DNA from: Bacillota bacterium
GTDB lineage: Bacteria; Bacillota_A; Clostridia; Peptostreptococcales; Anaerovoracaceae
Assembly (NCBI GenBank): GCA_017438085.1
Contig: JAFRWH010000134.1
Location: forward strand, 1 to 8,782
Length of the DNA: 8,782 bases
Reading direction: 5' to 3'
Shown piece after piece: positions 1-5,682 of this stretch (position 1 is the first letter of the stretch; every line of letters begins with the position of its first letter). The translations under genes were made by a program, and so were the position numbers. The notes under the pieces are model-generated. The model did not search any database. It saw only the letters and a program-made list of their open reading frames with translations, and had not been told where the DNA came from.

Positions 1-1
1 C

Positions 2-817
2 TGGCCTGCAGGAGATTTCTTCCTTCTGAAGGGATGGTTCCTGAAGGGCGGGGAGAAGGTTCTGTGCCAGTATATCTACGGCGACAAAGGATACAGTGTG
101 GATGGAAGATCCCTCATGAGGAGCCATATGGCCTTCGAGGTCAGGGATGCAAAGACCGGGGCAGTGGAAAGGACCTGGCAGCTTCCATGGTTCGTGCGCG
201 TCTTTATCTACTATACAGAGAGCGATGTCTATATACAGAACGACTCTAATTATGCTGCATACACCAGAGCTGTACCTGAGAGCATCATCGATCCTGAGCG
301 GGGCGTGATGATCGTACAGGAAACGGACTATACGGTACACGTGGTGGAGCTTGAGACAGGGAATGAGATAGCATCTATAGAGGCTGAGAGCGTCATAAAA
401 AGAGTAAGTATAGACGATCAGAAGCTCCGCATGATGTTTGCATTGCCGTCTGTACGTGACGAGGTGACCTTATCGTCTAAAAGCTGGGAAGTCAGTTTTG
501 ACGGACATACTAATATGCTTGAAAATGCAGTTCTCGGTCCGAAGCATGGAACAGGATCATACTACGGCAGCATACCTATCTACGCTCTCAGCGATGGGAT
601 TTACGATGCAGAAGAGGACAGGATGATAATCAGATTTCCTGCAAAATATCACTTCTTCAGATCCTTTGACAAAGGCGGAAAGCTCCTCCTGTCTTATGAC
701 GGTGAACTGATAATAATGGATCACGCTTCGCCCGAGGAGCTGCAGGACCTTGCCCTGAAGATACTTGACGGCAGAGAGCTGACGAAAGAGCTGAGGCAGA
801 AATACTTCCTTGAATGA
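2..817 (+). CDS. C-terminal part of a WD40-like beta-propeller protein (5' end outside window)
   Basis: The reading frame is open from base 2 to a TGA at 815-817, giving 271 residues. The true start lies upstream, so the ATG at 98 is internal. No signal peptide or membrane segment is visible in this part. The protein is made of short beta-strand-like blocks of propeller type, for example VHVVELETGNEIASIE (strand, acidic turn, TG, strand) and AFEVRDAKTGAVERTWQL. It ends in a helix with GRELTKELRQKYFLE, a tail I associate with bacterial WD40 repeat proteins (GR-LT-E---Y). In such proteins the propeller is usually a protein-protein scaffold, and the upstream part may carry another domain that cannot be seen here. 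It is followed after 113 bases by two DUF3841-like genes on the same strand, so a functional link is possible but unproven. The fold class is likely; the function is unknown. Confidence 0.7.
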   Translation, partial: WPAGDFFLLKGWFLKGGEKVLCQYIYGDKGYSVDGRSLMRSHMAFEVRDAKTGAVERTWQLPWFVRVFIYYTESDVYIQNDSNYAAYTRAVPESIIDPERGVMIVQETDYTVHVVELETGNEIASIEAESVIKRVSIDDQKLRMMFALPSVRDEVTLSSKSWEVSFDGHTNMLENAVLGPKHGTGSYYGSIPIYALSDGIYDAEEDRMIIRFPAKYHFFRSFDKGGKLLLSYDGELIIMDHASPEELQDLALKILDGRELTKELRQKYFLE

Positions 818-876
818 TTGCTTTTCAGGACCATAAACTTTGGAGATGCAGATGTACCATACACAAGAGAATCTGA

Positions 877-885
877 TGTTATATT
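877..885 (+). promoter_or_regulatory. Weak candidate extended -10 upstream of the DUF3841 pair
   Basis: TG-T-TATATT at 877-885 fits an extended -10 (TGnTATAAT with one mismatch). No convincing -35 hexamer lies 16-18 bases upstream. The DUF3841 genes could instead be transcribed from upstream of the window together with the propeller gene, since no terminator is seen between them. Confidence 0.25.
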
Positions 886-891
886 TGTAAA

Positions 892-911
892 TACAGATGC
901 TGTTATCTGTA
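892..911. repeat. Perfect 7-bp inverted repeat before the first DUF3841 gene
   Basis: TACAGAT (892-898) and ATCTGTA (905-911) are perfect inverted copies separated by 6 bases. The right arm ends 7 bases before the GGGAGG Shine-Dalgarno (919-924). It could be a small operator or an RNA hairpin next to the ribosome binding site. There is no T-run after it, so it is not an intrinsic terminator. Confidence 0.45.
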
Positions 912-930
912 AAGAAACGGGAGGCTTGCT

Positions 931-1497
931 TTGGGAAAGATCACAGTATGGACAAAACAGAATGAAGCAGTGCTGAAGCAGCTGGAGGAAAACGGCCGCT
1001 TTATTGCCGTGGAAAGCTATATGCGAAGGGCAATGGAAGATACCTCCGATATAATGATATTTATATATCGCTGGCTTGCATCCCATATGCCCACTCAGTC
1101 GGTACGGCCTGCCGATGCGGTTTTTCCTGTCTGGGTGTCCCTTATAGAGGAGGCCACCATGATGCCGGAAAAGGGCAGTGTCATACTTGAGCTTTCAGTT
1201 GACAGGGAGCTTATGGCCTTGTGCGATATCACTAAATGGACGCGCATAACAAATTATTCTTACATCCCTGTAGATAAGGAAGATGCGGACAGGCACAGCA
1301 GACTTCTTTCAGACTACGGCACTGACGATGTCAAAGCGGTAATGACGCCGTTTTATCCTCAGATAAAACGCAAAGTCATCTACAGCTGGGACCGGCTGTT
1401 CGACAACGAAGTGGTGCTGGAGGATGCCGGCAGCTACGGACTGCTCTGGGAAGTCAGAAAAGAGTGGGTAACAGAGGTAAGGCAATGGAAAGAGTGA
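931..1497 (+). CDS. DUF3841-like protein, copy A
   Basis: This gene encodes 188 residues. The start is a TTG at 931, chosen because GGGAGG (919-924) sits 6 bases before it, the frame is closed by a TAA at 910-912, and no ATG or GTG start lies nearby. Family features that I recognise as DUF3841-like are an N-terminal sequence resembling TVWTKQNEAVLKQLEENG, a central proline/tryptophan stretch (FPVWVSLIEEA), a beta segment VILELSVDRELMALCD, then YSYIPVD and near the end FYPQIKRKVIYSWDRLFD. No catalytic motif, signal peptide or membrane helix is visible, so it should be a soluble cytoplasmic protein. The next gene is a diverged paralogue whose start overlaps this gene's end by 13 bases, which suggests translational coupling. 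The biochemical role of the family is unknown to me. The family call is from motif resemblance, not a search. Confidence 0.72.
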   Translation: MGKITVWTKQNEAVLKQLEENGRFIAVESYMRRAMEDTSDIMIFIYRWLASHMPTQSVRPADAVFPVWVSLIEEATMMPEKGSVILELSVDRELMALCDITKWTRITNYSYIPVDKEDADRHSRLLSDYGTDDVKAVMTPFYPQIKRKVIYSWDRLFDNEVVLEDAGSYGLLWEVRKEWVTEVRQWKE

Positions 1498-2099
1498 TTC
1501 TTTATTCGCCCCAGTCACAGGTTGTCTGGGACGTTCTTAAGGAACAGGACACCGCATACTGCAGGCGCGAATACATTCAGAAGAAGTATCAGGAGGTGTC
1601 GCGGATATTTCTGACTGCCTACGATGCTTATGTCAGAGAGGCTGAAAAGATAGTGCCAAGATCCGCATATGCGGAATCTCCCTACTGGGCATTTATATCA
1701 CCAAAGGATCTTGATGCGTCGGCTGGGGGAAGCGTTATGCAGCTGAAGCTTCCTTTGGATGAGGCTGTGTTTTTTGATATGTACGACTGGTATAAGGTGC
1801 TTAAGCTCAGTTACATGCCAGCTTCGGATGCTGAAGAAGCTGCCTTCTCAAGGGAGCTGGCCTTAAGAGGCATAAGAAACGAAAGCGATATTTTCCTTAC
1901 CGCTTTCTATCCGGATCTGAAAAGAAAAGTCACTGACAGCTGGAAGCGGCTGTTCCGATGGGACAGCGCTTTAAAGGAATATCTTTCTAAGCTGCCCGAG
2001 GGATCCGTGTGGTCTCCCGACGAAAAAACCGGCCTTCCCATGTCGGTACAGGCCGGTATCTGGTGCATTAAAAAGGAGTGGCTTGAAAACTCCTTATAG
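1485..2099 (+). CDS. DUF3841-like protein, copy B (tandem paralogue)
   Basis: This gene encodes 204 residues. ATG 1485 is preferred over the in-frame GTG at 1464 because GAGG (1474-1477) lies 7 bases before it and because MERVILYSPQSQVVWDVLKEQ then aligns with the N-terminus of copy A. Shared blocks with copy A include LSYMP versus YSYIP, and FYPDLKRKVTDSWKRLF versus FYPQIKRKVIYSWDRLF. The similarity is spread over the full length and is clearly diverged. Copy B has a longer C-terminal part (SVWSPDEKTG to the end, with the closing residues IKKEWLENSL). It overlaps copy A by 13 bases, so both are probably made from one mRNA. Its last codons also carry the minus-strand terminator hairpin of rqcH (2070-2095). 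Function is unknown; the product is soluble by appearance. Confidence 0.72.
   Translation: MERVILYSPQSQVVWDVLKEQDTAYCRREYIQKKYQEVSRIFLTAYDAYVREAEKIVPRSAYAESPYWAFISPKDLDASAGGSVMQLKLPLDEAVFFDMYDWYKVLKLSYMPASDAEEAAFSRELALRGIRNESDIFLTAFYPDLKRKVTDSWKRLFRWDSALKEYLSKLPEGSVWSPDEKTGLPMSVQAGIWCIKKEWLENSL
2070..2095 (-). terminator. Intrinsic terminator of rqcH, inside the convergent gene's 3' end
   Basis: On the minus strand AAGGAGT (complement of 2089-2095) and ACTCCTT (complement of 2073-2079) form a 7-bp stem with a 9-base loop. The 3' arm runs into UUUUU (complement of 2074-2070). It begins 9 bases after the rqcH stop codon. On the plus strand the same palindrome is not followed by a T-run, so it should work mainly for the rqcH transcript. 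Confidence 0.7.
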
Positions 2100-2104
2100 A
2101 CTGT

Positions 2105-3787
2105 TTATGGCAGCTTGGGATCCACGTATACAGTGCCGTTATTGGTGAAAATGACCTTGCCGGGCTTGGCTCCGGCAGGTTTTTTTACGAATTTGAGTTG
2201 AGCATAGTCCACCGGCACATTCTGGGACTGCTGGCCTTTGGAGAACCAGGCGGCGATGGCCGCGGCAGCCCACATGGTATCCTGCTGAGGATCTTTTCCT
2301 TCGCAGATGAGAACGCAGTGGGAACCATGGATGTCCTTGGTATGGAACCACCAGTCGGTCTTCTGTCCCATCTTAAGGGTAATAAAATCGTTCTCGATAT
2401 TGTTCCTGCCCACAAGCACCTTGTAGCCTCCGGGAAGATCGAAGCTTCTGGGCTTTATTTTTGTCTTCTTCTGACGGCCCGGCGCTGCCTTGCGCCTGCG
2501 CATAAAGCCCTGTTCCACCAGCTCGTCCTGAATCAGACTGAGTTCCTCAGATGTAGATGCTCCTGGTATAAGTCCCTGTACGGATTCAAGATAAGCTATC
2601 TCATCTTCGCATTCAGACAGCTGGGCAAGCTTCTCCTTTTTGGAAGACTTGAGCTTTGAATACTTTTTAAAATAGGCCTGAGCGTTCTTGGCGCCTGAAA
2701 GCTTTTCATCCAGAGGTATCTCAAGTTCGCTGCCGTCGTAGTAGGATATGACTCTGACGGACTTGGCGCCCGGCTTTACCAGGTGCAGATTTGCTGTGAT
2801 AAGCTCTCCCCAGATCCTGAATTTATCAGCGTTGTCGGCATTTTGTATGTCTTCGAGAAGGCGCTTTTTCTTAAGCAGCTGCTTGTCAGTAAGAGCCGTA
2901 ACGCTGCGCTGAAGATCCGCCGCTTTCTGAAGCGTCCTGCTGCTGTCCTGGCGATGTGAATAGAAATAGTCCAGAGCCTGTCCCACGGTGTCAAATTCAA
3001 TAGTCCTGAGGTTCTCGGCATAGCTTAGCAGAGGAGCTGCGTGAACGTCCTTTGGCTCGCCGTTCTCGGCAATATATACATGCGGCCTGTAATTGCCTGC
3101 TTCAAGCTGGTCCCTGAGTGCAAGAACTGCAGATGGGATCTGCTCGGACCTGAGGCTTTCGCAGAGCTGGTTAGCAAGAGCGGGGGAGAAGCCCTGTATG
3201 CGGCCGCCCAGGGACTTTGCATCCCAGTCCTCAAAGCTTTCCAGATCCTCCGGCTGAAGCGTCCAGAAATCGAGCTTATCCTGCTTTGGCGGCGCGGTGT
3301 ATATCAGGCCAGGCAGTATCTGGCGCACTCTGTTTACATCGATCGAAACTCTTTTAATAGAATCTATAATTTTACCGCTTTCCATATCGCAGAGTATTAT
3401 GTTGCTGTGCTTGCCCATAGTCTCTGCAATCAAAAGCTTATTAACGGAATATCCCATTTCGTTAACTGTTTCTATCTCGAACTGGATTATCCTTTCAGTC
3501 TCTTCCTGGGTGACGAAGTTTATCCTTCCGCCCTGTATGTGCTTGCGCAGAAGCATGCAGAAAGCCGGTGCCACTTCCGGATTCTCATAAGGAAGCTCGG
3601 TTATGTGGACCCGCGCCCCCTGCGGAGCAGAGCTGATCAGGAGCTTGACCCGGCTGCCCCGGTCTTCTCTTATCTGAAGTATTATCTCATCAGGTTCGGG
3701 CTGCTGCACTTTTTCTATTTTTCCGCCTGTAAGCAGCTTTGAGAGTTCTCTGGCTGCAATGCCGGCCATTATTCCGTCGTATGCCAT
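2105..3787 (-). CDS. rqcH: Ribosome quality control protein RqcH (NFACT family, Rqc2/FbpA homologue)
   Basis: RqcH binds stalled 50S subunits carrying peptidyl-tRNA and recruits tRNA-Ala to add C-terminal alanine tails that mark the chain for degradation. The product has 560 residues, about the usual family length. Order: NFACT-N (MAYDGIMAGIAARELSKLLTGGKIEKV at the start, FCMLLRKHI near residue 77, MGKHSNIIL near 130), a helix-hairpin-helix and coiled-coil middle (GELITANLHLVKPGAKSV, YYDGSELEIPLDE, FKKYSKLKSSKKEKL), and a C-terminal NFACT-R domain (GRNNIENDFITLKMG, DWWFHTKDIHGSHCVLI, KFVKKPAGAKPGKV). The pair equivalent to B. subtilis D97-R98 is E98-R99 here. The start is ATG 3787 because family homology begins there. 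A TTG at 3877 would add 30 unconserved residues and lies upstream of the predicted transcription start. No good Shine-Dalgarno precedes ATG 3787, which is odd. The gene is divergent from yicC, as a near neighbour of yicC in B. subtilis too. Confidence 0.95.
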   Translation of the reverse strand: MAYDGIMAGIAARELSKLLTGGKIEKVQQPEPDEIILQIREDRGSRVKLLISSAPQGARVHITELPYENPEVAPAFCMLLRKHIQGGRINFVTQEETERIIQFEIETVNEMGYSVNKLLIAETMGKHSNIILCDMESGKIIDSIKRVSIDVNRVRQILPGLIYTAPPKQDKLDFWTLQPEDLESFEDWDAKSLGGRIQGFSPALANQLCESLRSEQIPSAVLALRDQLEAGNYRPHVYIAENGEPKDVHAAPLLSYAENLRTIEFDTVGQALDYFYSHRQDSSRTLQKAADLQRSVTALTDKQLLKKKRLLEDIQNADNADKFRIWGELITANLHLVKPGAKSVRVISYYDGSELEIPLDEKLSGAKNAQAYFKKYSKLKSSKKEKLAQLSECEDEIAYLESVQGLIPGASTSEELSLIQDELVEQGFMRRRKAAPGRQKKTKIKPRSFDLPGGYKVLVGRNNIENDFITLKMGQKTDWWFHTKDIHGSHCVLICEGKDPQQDTMWAAAAIAAWFSKGQQSQNVPVDYAQLKFVKKPAGAKPGKVIFTNNGTVYVDPKLP

Positions 3788-3839
3788 GTCGATTGTTATG
3801 GATTTTATGTGTGAATGCTGATAGAATACTGAATCGTGT

Positions 3840-3867
3840 GAAGGATAATACAGCAGATTGATCCTTC
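3840..3867 (-). promoter_or_regulatory. Hairpin in the rqcH 5' leader
   Basis: Read on the minus strand, GAAGGAT (complement of 3861-3867) and ATCCTTC (complement of 3840-3846) are perfect 7-base complements with a 14-base loop. The only SD-like string in the leader (GGAAGG) is in the first arm. The predicted leader runs from about 3874 to 3788, roughly 87 bases. Whether this hairpin controls translation is inference. Confidence 0.4.
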
Positions 3868-3885
3868 CGCGAATCAATTTATATT
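3858..3885 (+). promoter_or_regulatory. Predicted sigma-A promoter of yicC
   Basis: TTGATC (3858-3863), a 16-base spacer and TATATT (3880-3885). The start site would be near 3892, giving a leader of about 21 bases that still includes the yicC ribosome binding site. The -10 overlaps the opposite-strand -10 of rqcH. Confidence 0.5.
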
Positions 3886-3909
3886 ACACTTTCGGGAAAG
3901 GATTATCAA
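3881..3909 (-). promoter_or_regulatory. Predicted sigma-A promoter of rqcH
   Basis: On the minus strand TTGATA (complement of 3904-3909), a 17-base spacer and TAATAT (complement of 3881-3886). The start would fall near 3874, about 87 bases before the rqcH ATG. The -35 lies in the yicC leader and the -10 coincides with that of yicC. Confidence 0.5.
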
Positions 3910-3912
3910 GCT

Positions 3913-4800
3913 ATGATAAGAAGCATGACAGGCTTCGGCCGCGGAGAATACAAGGACGACAGCAGGACCATAACGGCTGAGATAAGGGCTGTTAACCACA
4001 GGTACAGCGAGATCACCATCAAAATGCCCAGAAGATTCAGTTTTGCGGAGGACAGACTGCGCAATATGGTCAAGGAAGTGGCATCCAGAGGCAAGATAGA
4101 TGTTTTCATCAATGTAAGTTCCGGCGATGCCGACGGCGAAGAGGTGCAGCTCAACCTGGAGCTGGCCGAGAGCTATTACAATGCTCTTAAAACCATAAGC
4201 GGTCATTTTGAAGATATAAGCAGCGATATCACCGTAAGAAATCTCGCCATGATGCCCGACGTGCTGAAGATAGCGCCAAAGGAAGAGGACGAAGATGAAG
4301 TCTTTGCAATGCTTTCAGCAGCTCTTAAGTCTGCTCTGGCCAATTTCGACGCCATGAGAGCCGTGGAAGGCGAAAAGCTGGCATCTGACATGCTCTTCAG
4401 AAACGATCTGATCGAAAAGACTGTGCTCGAGATAGAAAAGTATGCTCCATCGGTTGCTGAAAATTATACTCAGAAGATGAAGGACCGCATAAAGGAGCTT
4501 CTCGGAGACAGCGCAGTCATTCCCGAGGACCGCATACTTCTTGAAGCGGCAGTCTTCGCTGATAAATCAAATATCACCGAAGAGATAGTAAGACTCAAGA
4601 GCCATATAGCTCAGATGCGGGCTATCTGCAGCGATCCCACTGAACCCATAGGTAAGAAGCTGGACTTCCTTGTGCAGGAAATGAACAGAGAATCCAATAC
4701 CATAGGCTCCAAAGCCAACGACATAAACATTACAAATAATGTGCTGGTGCTGAAGGCTGAGATCGAAAAGATCAGGGAGCAGGTACAGAACATCGAATAA
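3913..4800 (+). CDS. yicC: YicC/YloC family endoribonuclease
   Basis: This gene encodes 295 residues, the normal length for the family (roughly 285-295). It begins with the diagnostic MIRSMTGFGRGEY and contains ITAEIRAVNHRYSEI and MPRRFSFAEDRLR of the YicC N-terminal domain. From about residue 210 to the end it carries the C-terminal DUF1732 domain (ADKSNITEEIVRLKSH, GKKLDFLVQEMNRE, NTIGSKANDINITN, VLVLKAEIEKIREQVQNIE). Family members are metal-dependent endoribonucleases linked to RNA turnover and stress or stationary-phase survival; the protein is cytoplasmic. An AAAGGA element (3897-3902) lies 10 bases before the ATG, which is slightly long spacing. It diverges from rqcH and lies upstream of gmk and rpoZ, as in B. 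subtilis where the gene is yloC. No terminator directly follows it, so its transcript may end at the hairpin at 4934-4964. Confidence 0.95.
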   Translation: MIRSMTGFGRGEYKDDSRTITAEIRAVNHRYSEITIKMPRRFSFAEDRLRNMVKEVASRGKIDVFINVSSGDADGEEVQLNLELAESYYNALKTISGHFEDISSDITVRNLAMMPDVLKIAPKEEDEDEVFAMLSAALKSALANFDAMRAVEGEKLASDMLFRNDLIEKTVLEIEKYAPSVAENYTQKMKDRIKELLGDSAVIPEDRILLEAAVFADKSNITEEIVRLKSHIAQMRAICSDPTEPIGKKLDFLVQEMNRESNTIGSKANDINITNNVLVLKAEIEKIREQVQNIE

Positions 4801-4825
4801 AATGCAAAATATTACCAGTTAAATA

Positions 4826-4854
4826 TTGACAAATCTGTCTTCAAGCTGTAAAAT
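4826..4854 (+). promoter_or_regulatory. Near-consensus sigma-A promoter after yicC
   Basis: TTGACA (4826-4831, perfect), a 17-base spacer and TAAAAT (4849-4854, one mismatch). This is the best-matching promoter in the window by -35 and spacing. The predicted start is about 4861. It reads into a short non-coding segment that ends at a strong terminator. Confidence 0.75.
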
Positions 4855-4860
4855 AAAGCT

Positions 4861-4964
4861 GCTTGTGAAATTGTTTTTCTAAGCTTTGGGTATTGGAGGT
4901 TAGAGTCCGTCGTTTTATCAGTTTTGCAGGCAGGCAGCCGCATCCCTCAACGGCTGCTTTTTTT
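4861..4964 (+). ncRNA. Candidate small RNA or attenuated leader between yicC and gmk
   Basis: The segment runs from the predicted start of the TTGACA promoter to the T-run of a strong terminator, about 104 bases. The first bases form a hairpin: GCTT (4861-4864) with AAGC (4881-4884), and GAAA (4867-4870) with TTTC (4876-4879). The middle is purine-rich and includes GGAGG (4896-4900), but no start codon sits at proper spacing after it, so it is not an obvious ORF. The terminator loop is pyrimidine-rich and holds TCCCTC, which could pair with GAGG-type Shine-Dalgarno sequences, including the RNA's own GAGG. I do not recognise any known riboswitch, 6S, SRP or tmRNA consensus. gmk has its own promoter downstream, favouring an independent RNA. 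A regulated leader of gmk remains possible. Confidence 0.5.
4934..4964 (+). terminator. Strong intrinsic terminator between yicC and gmk
   Basis: GCAGCCG (4934-4940) pairs perfectly with CGGCTGC (4951-4957), with a 10-base loop, and seven T residues follow at once (4958-4964). It would end the short transcript starting near 4861 and probably also yicC read-through. Confidence 0.9.
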
Positions 4965-4985
4965 ATTGTTTTTTTGCGTATTCTC

Positions 4986-5014
4986 TTGAATTTTTAAAAC
5001 TGCGGAAGTATAAT
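4986..5014 (+). promoter_or_regulatory. Predicted sigma-A promoter of gmk-rpoZ-tcdA
   Basis: TTGAAT (4986-4991), a 17-base spacer and a perfect TATAAT (5009-5014). The start should be near 5021, giving a leader of about 32 bases. This places the in-frame TTG at 5017 upstream of the transcript start and supports ATG 5053 for gmk. Confidence 0.75.
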
Positions 5015-5052
5015 TATTGGCCATTGGAGAGAGTCTTTTTTCGGAGGTTTCT

Positions 5053-5682
5053 ATGAGACAAGGCAGACTTTTCGTTTTTTCCGGTCCTTCCGGTGTGGGG
5101 AAAGGGACCATCTGTAAGGAACTCGTCAAGGATCCGAGCCTTAAGCTCAGCGTCAGCATGACCACCAGGTCCCCCAGAGAAGGAGAAAAGGAGGGCATAT
5201 CCTATTTCTTCGTCTCCAGAGAGCAGTTCGACAGGACTGTGGAGGAAAACGGTCTGCTTGAGCACGCGGAGATCTACGGAAACTGCTACGGCACTCCAAG
5301 AAAAGCAGTCATGCATAACCTGCAGGCCGGTTTCGATGTTATACTGGAAATAGAGATGCAGGGAGCCATGCAGGTGAAAAGATCCTTCCCCGAAGCTATT
5401 CTCGTTTTCGTTCTTCCGCCCAGCCTTGAAGTGCTCCGTCAGAGGCTTTCCGGCAGGGGCACAGAGACCGAGGAACAGATGCAGAGAAGACTGCAGAGCA
5501 GCCTGGAGGAGATCAGACTGCTGAAGGATTATGAATACTTTGTTATAAATGACGATCTTACAGCTGCCGTAAACGATGCCATGAGCATAATAAAGGCTGA
5601 AAGACTGAAAGCCGAAGACAGCTGCGAAGAGCTTATTTCTAAATACGAGGAGGAAAACAAATGCTTCTTTACCCATCAGTAG
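5053..5682 (+). CDS. gmk: Guanylate kinase
   Basis: Gmk phosphorylates GMP (and dGMP) to GDP using ATP, an essential step to GTP in the cytoplasm. The product has 209 residues, a typical length. The P-loop is GPSGVGKGT at residues 11-19. The GMP-binding region is SMTTRSPREGEKEG (about 35-48) followed by YFFV, and then YGNCYGTP (75-82). The block VILEIEMQGAMQVK matches the family LEIDVQGA pattern with Glu in place of the usual Asp. The lid region is LSGRGTETEEQMQRRL. GGAGG (5043-5047) lies 5 bases before ATG 5053, which fixes the start. Its end overlaps the rpoZ start by 22 bases, and the rpoZ Shine-Dalgarno lies inside its last codons, so the two are probably translationally coupled. The gmk-rpoZ pairing is common in bacteria. 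Confidence 0.97.
   Translation: MRQGRLFVFSGPSGVGKGTICKELVKDPSLKLSVSMTTRSPREGEKEGISYFFVSREQFDRTVEENGLLEHAEIYGNCYGTPRKAVMHNLQAGFDVILEIEMQGAMQVKRSFPEAILVFVLPPSLEVLRQRLSGRGTETEEQMQRRLQSSLEEIRLLKDYEYFVINDDLTAAVNDAMSIIKAERLKAEDSCEELISKYEEENKCFFTHQ

Noticed and set aside
34..249. Short plus-strand frame of 71 codons near the left edge
   Set aside because: It lies in another frame within the propeller gene, whose frame is open from base 2 and has domain-like sequence.
818..976. The propeller frame stays open for 52 codons after its TGA (815-817), suggesting readthrough or a broken longer gene
   Set aside because: The protein already ends in a typical WD40-type C-terminal tail. A 52-codon open run occurs by chance fairly often, and its second half overlaps the DUF3841 copy A start.
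2027..2056. Inverted repeat ACCGGCC/GGCCGGT inside DUF3841 copy B as a possible terminator
   Set aside because: It has a 16-base loop, no T-run on either strand and lies well within coding sequence. The hairpin at 2070-2095 is a better terminator for rqcH.
3041..3742. Plus-strand open frame of 233 codons inside rqcH
   Set aside because: It is antisense to conserved NFACT domain sequence, has no good ribosome binding site and no family resemblance.
4896..4991. A small peptide gene following GGAGG at 4896-4900
   Set aside because: No ATG, GTG or TTG lies 5-12 bases after the GGAGG, and any frame would run through the terminator hairpin and its T-run.
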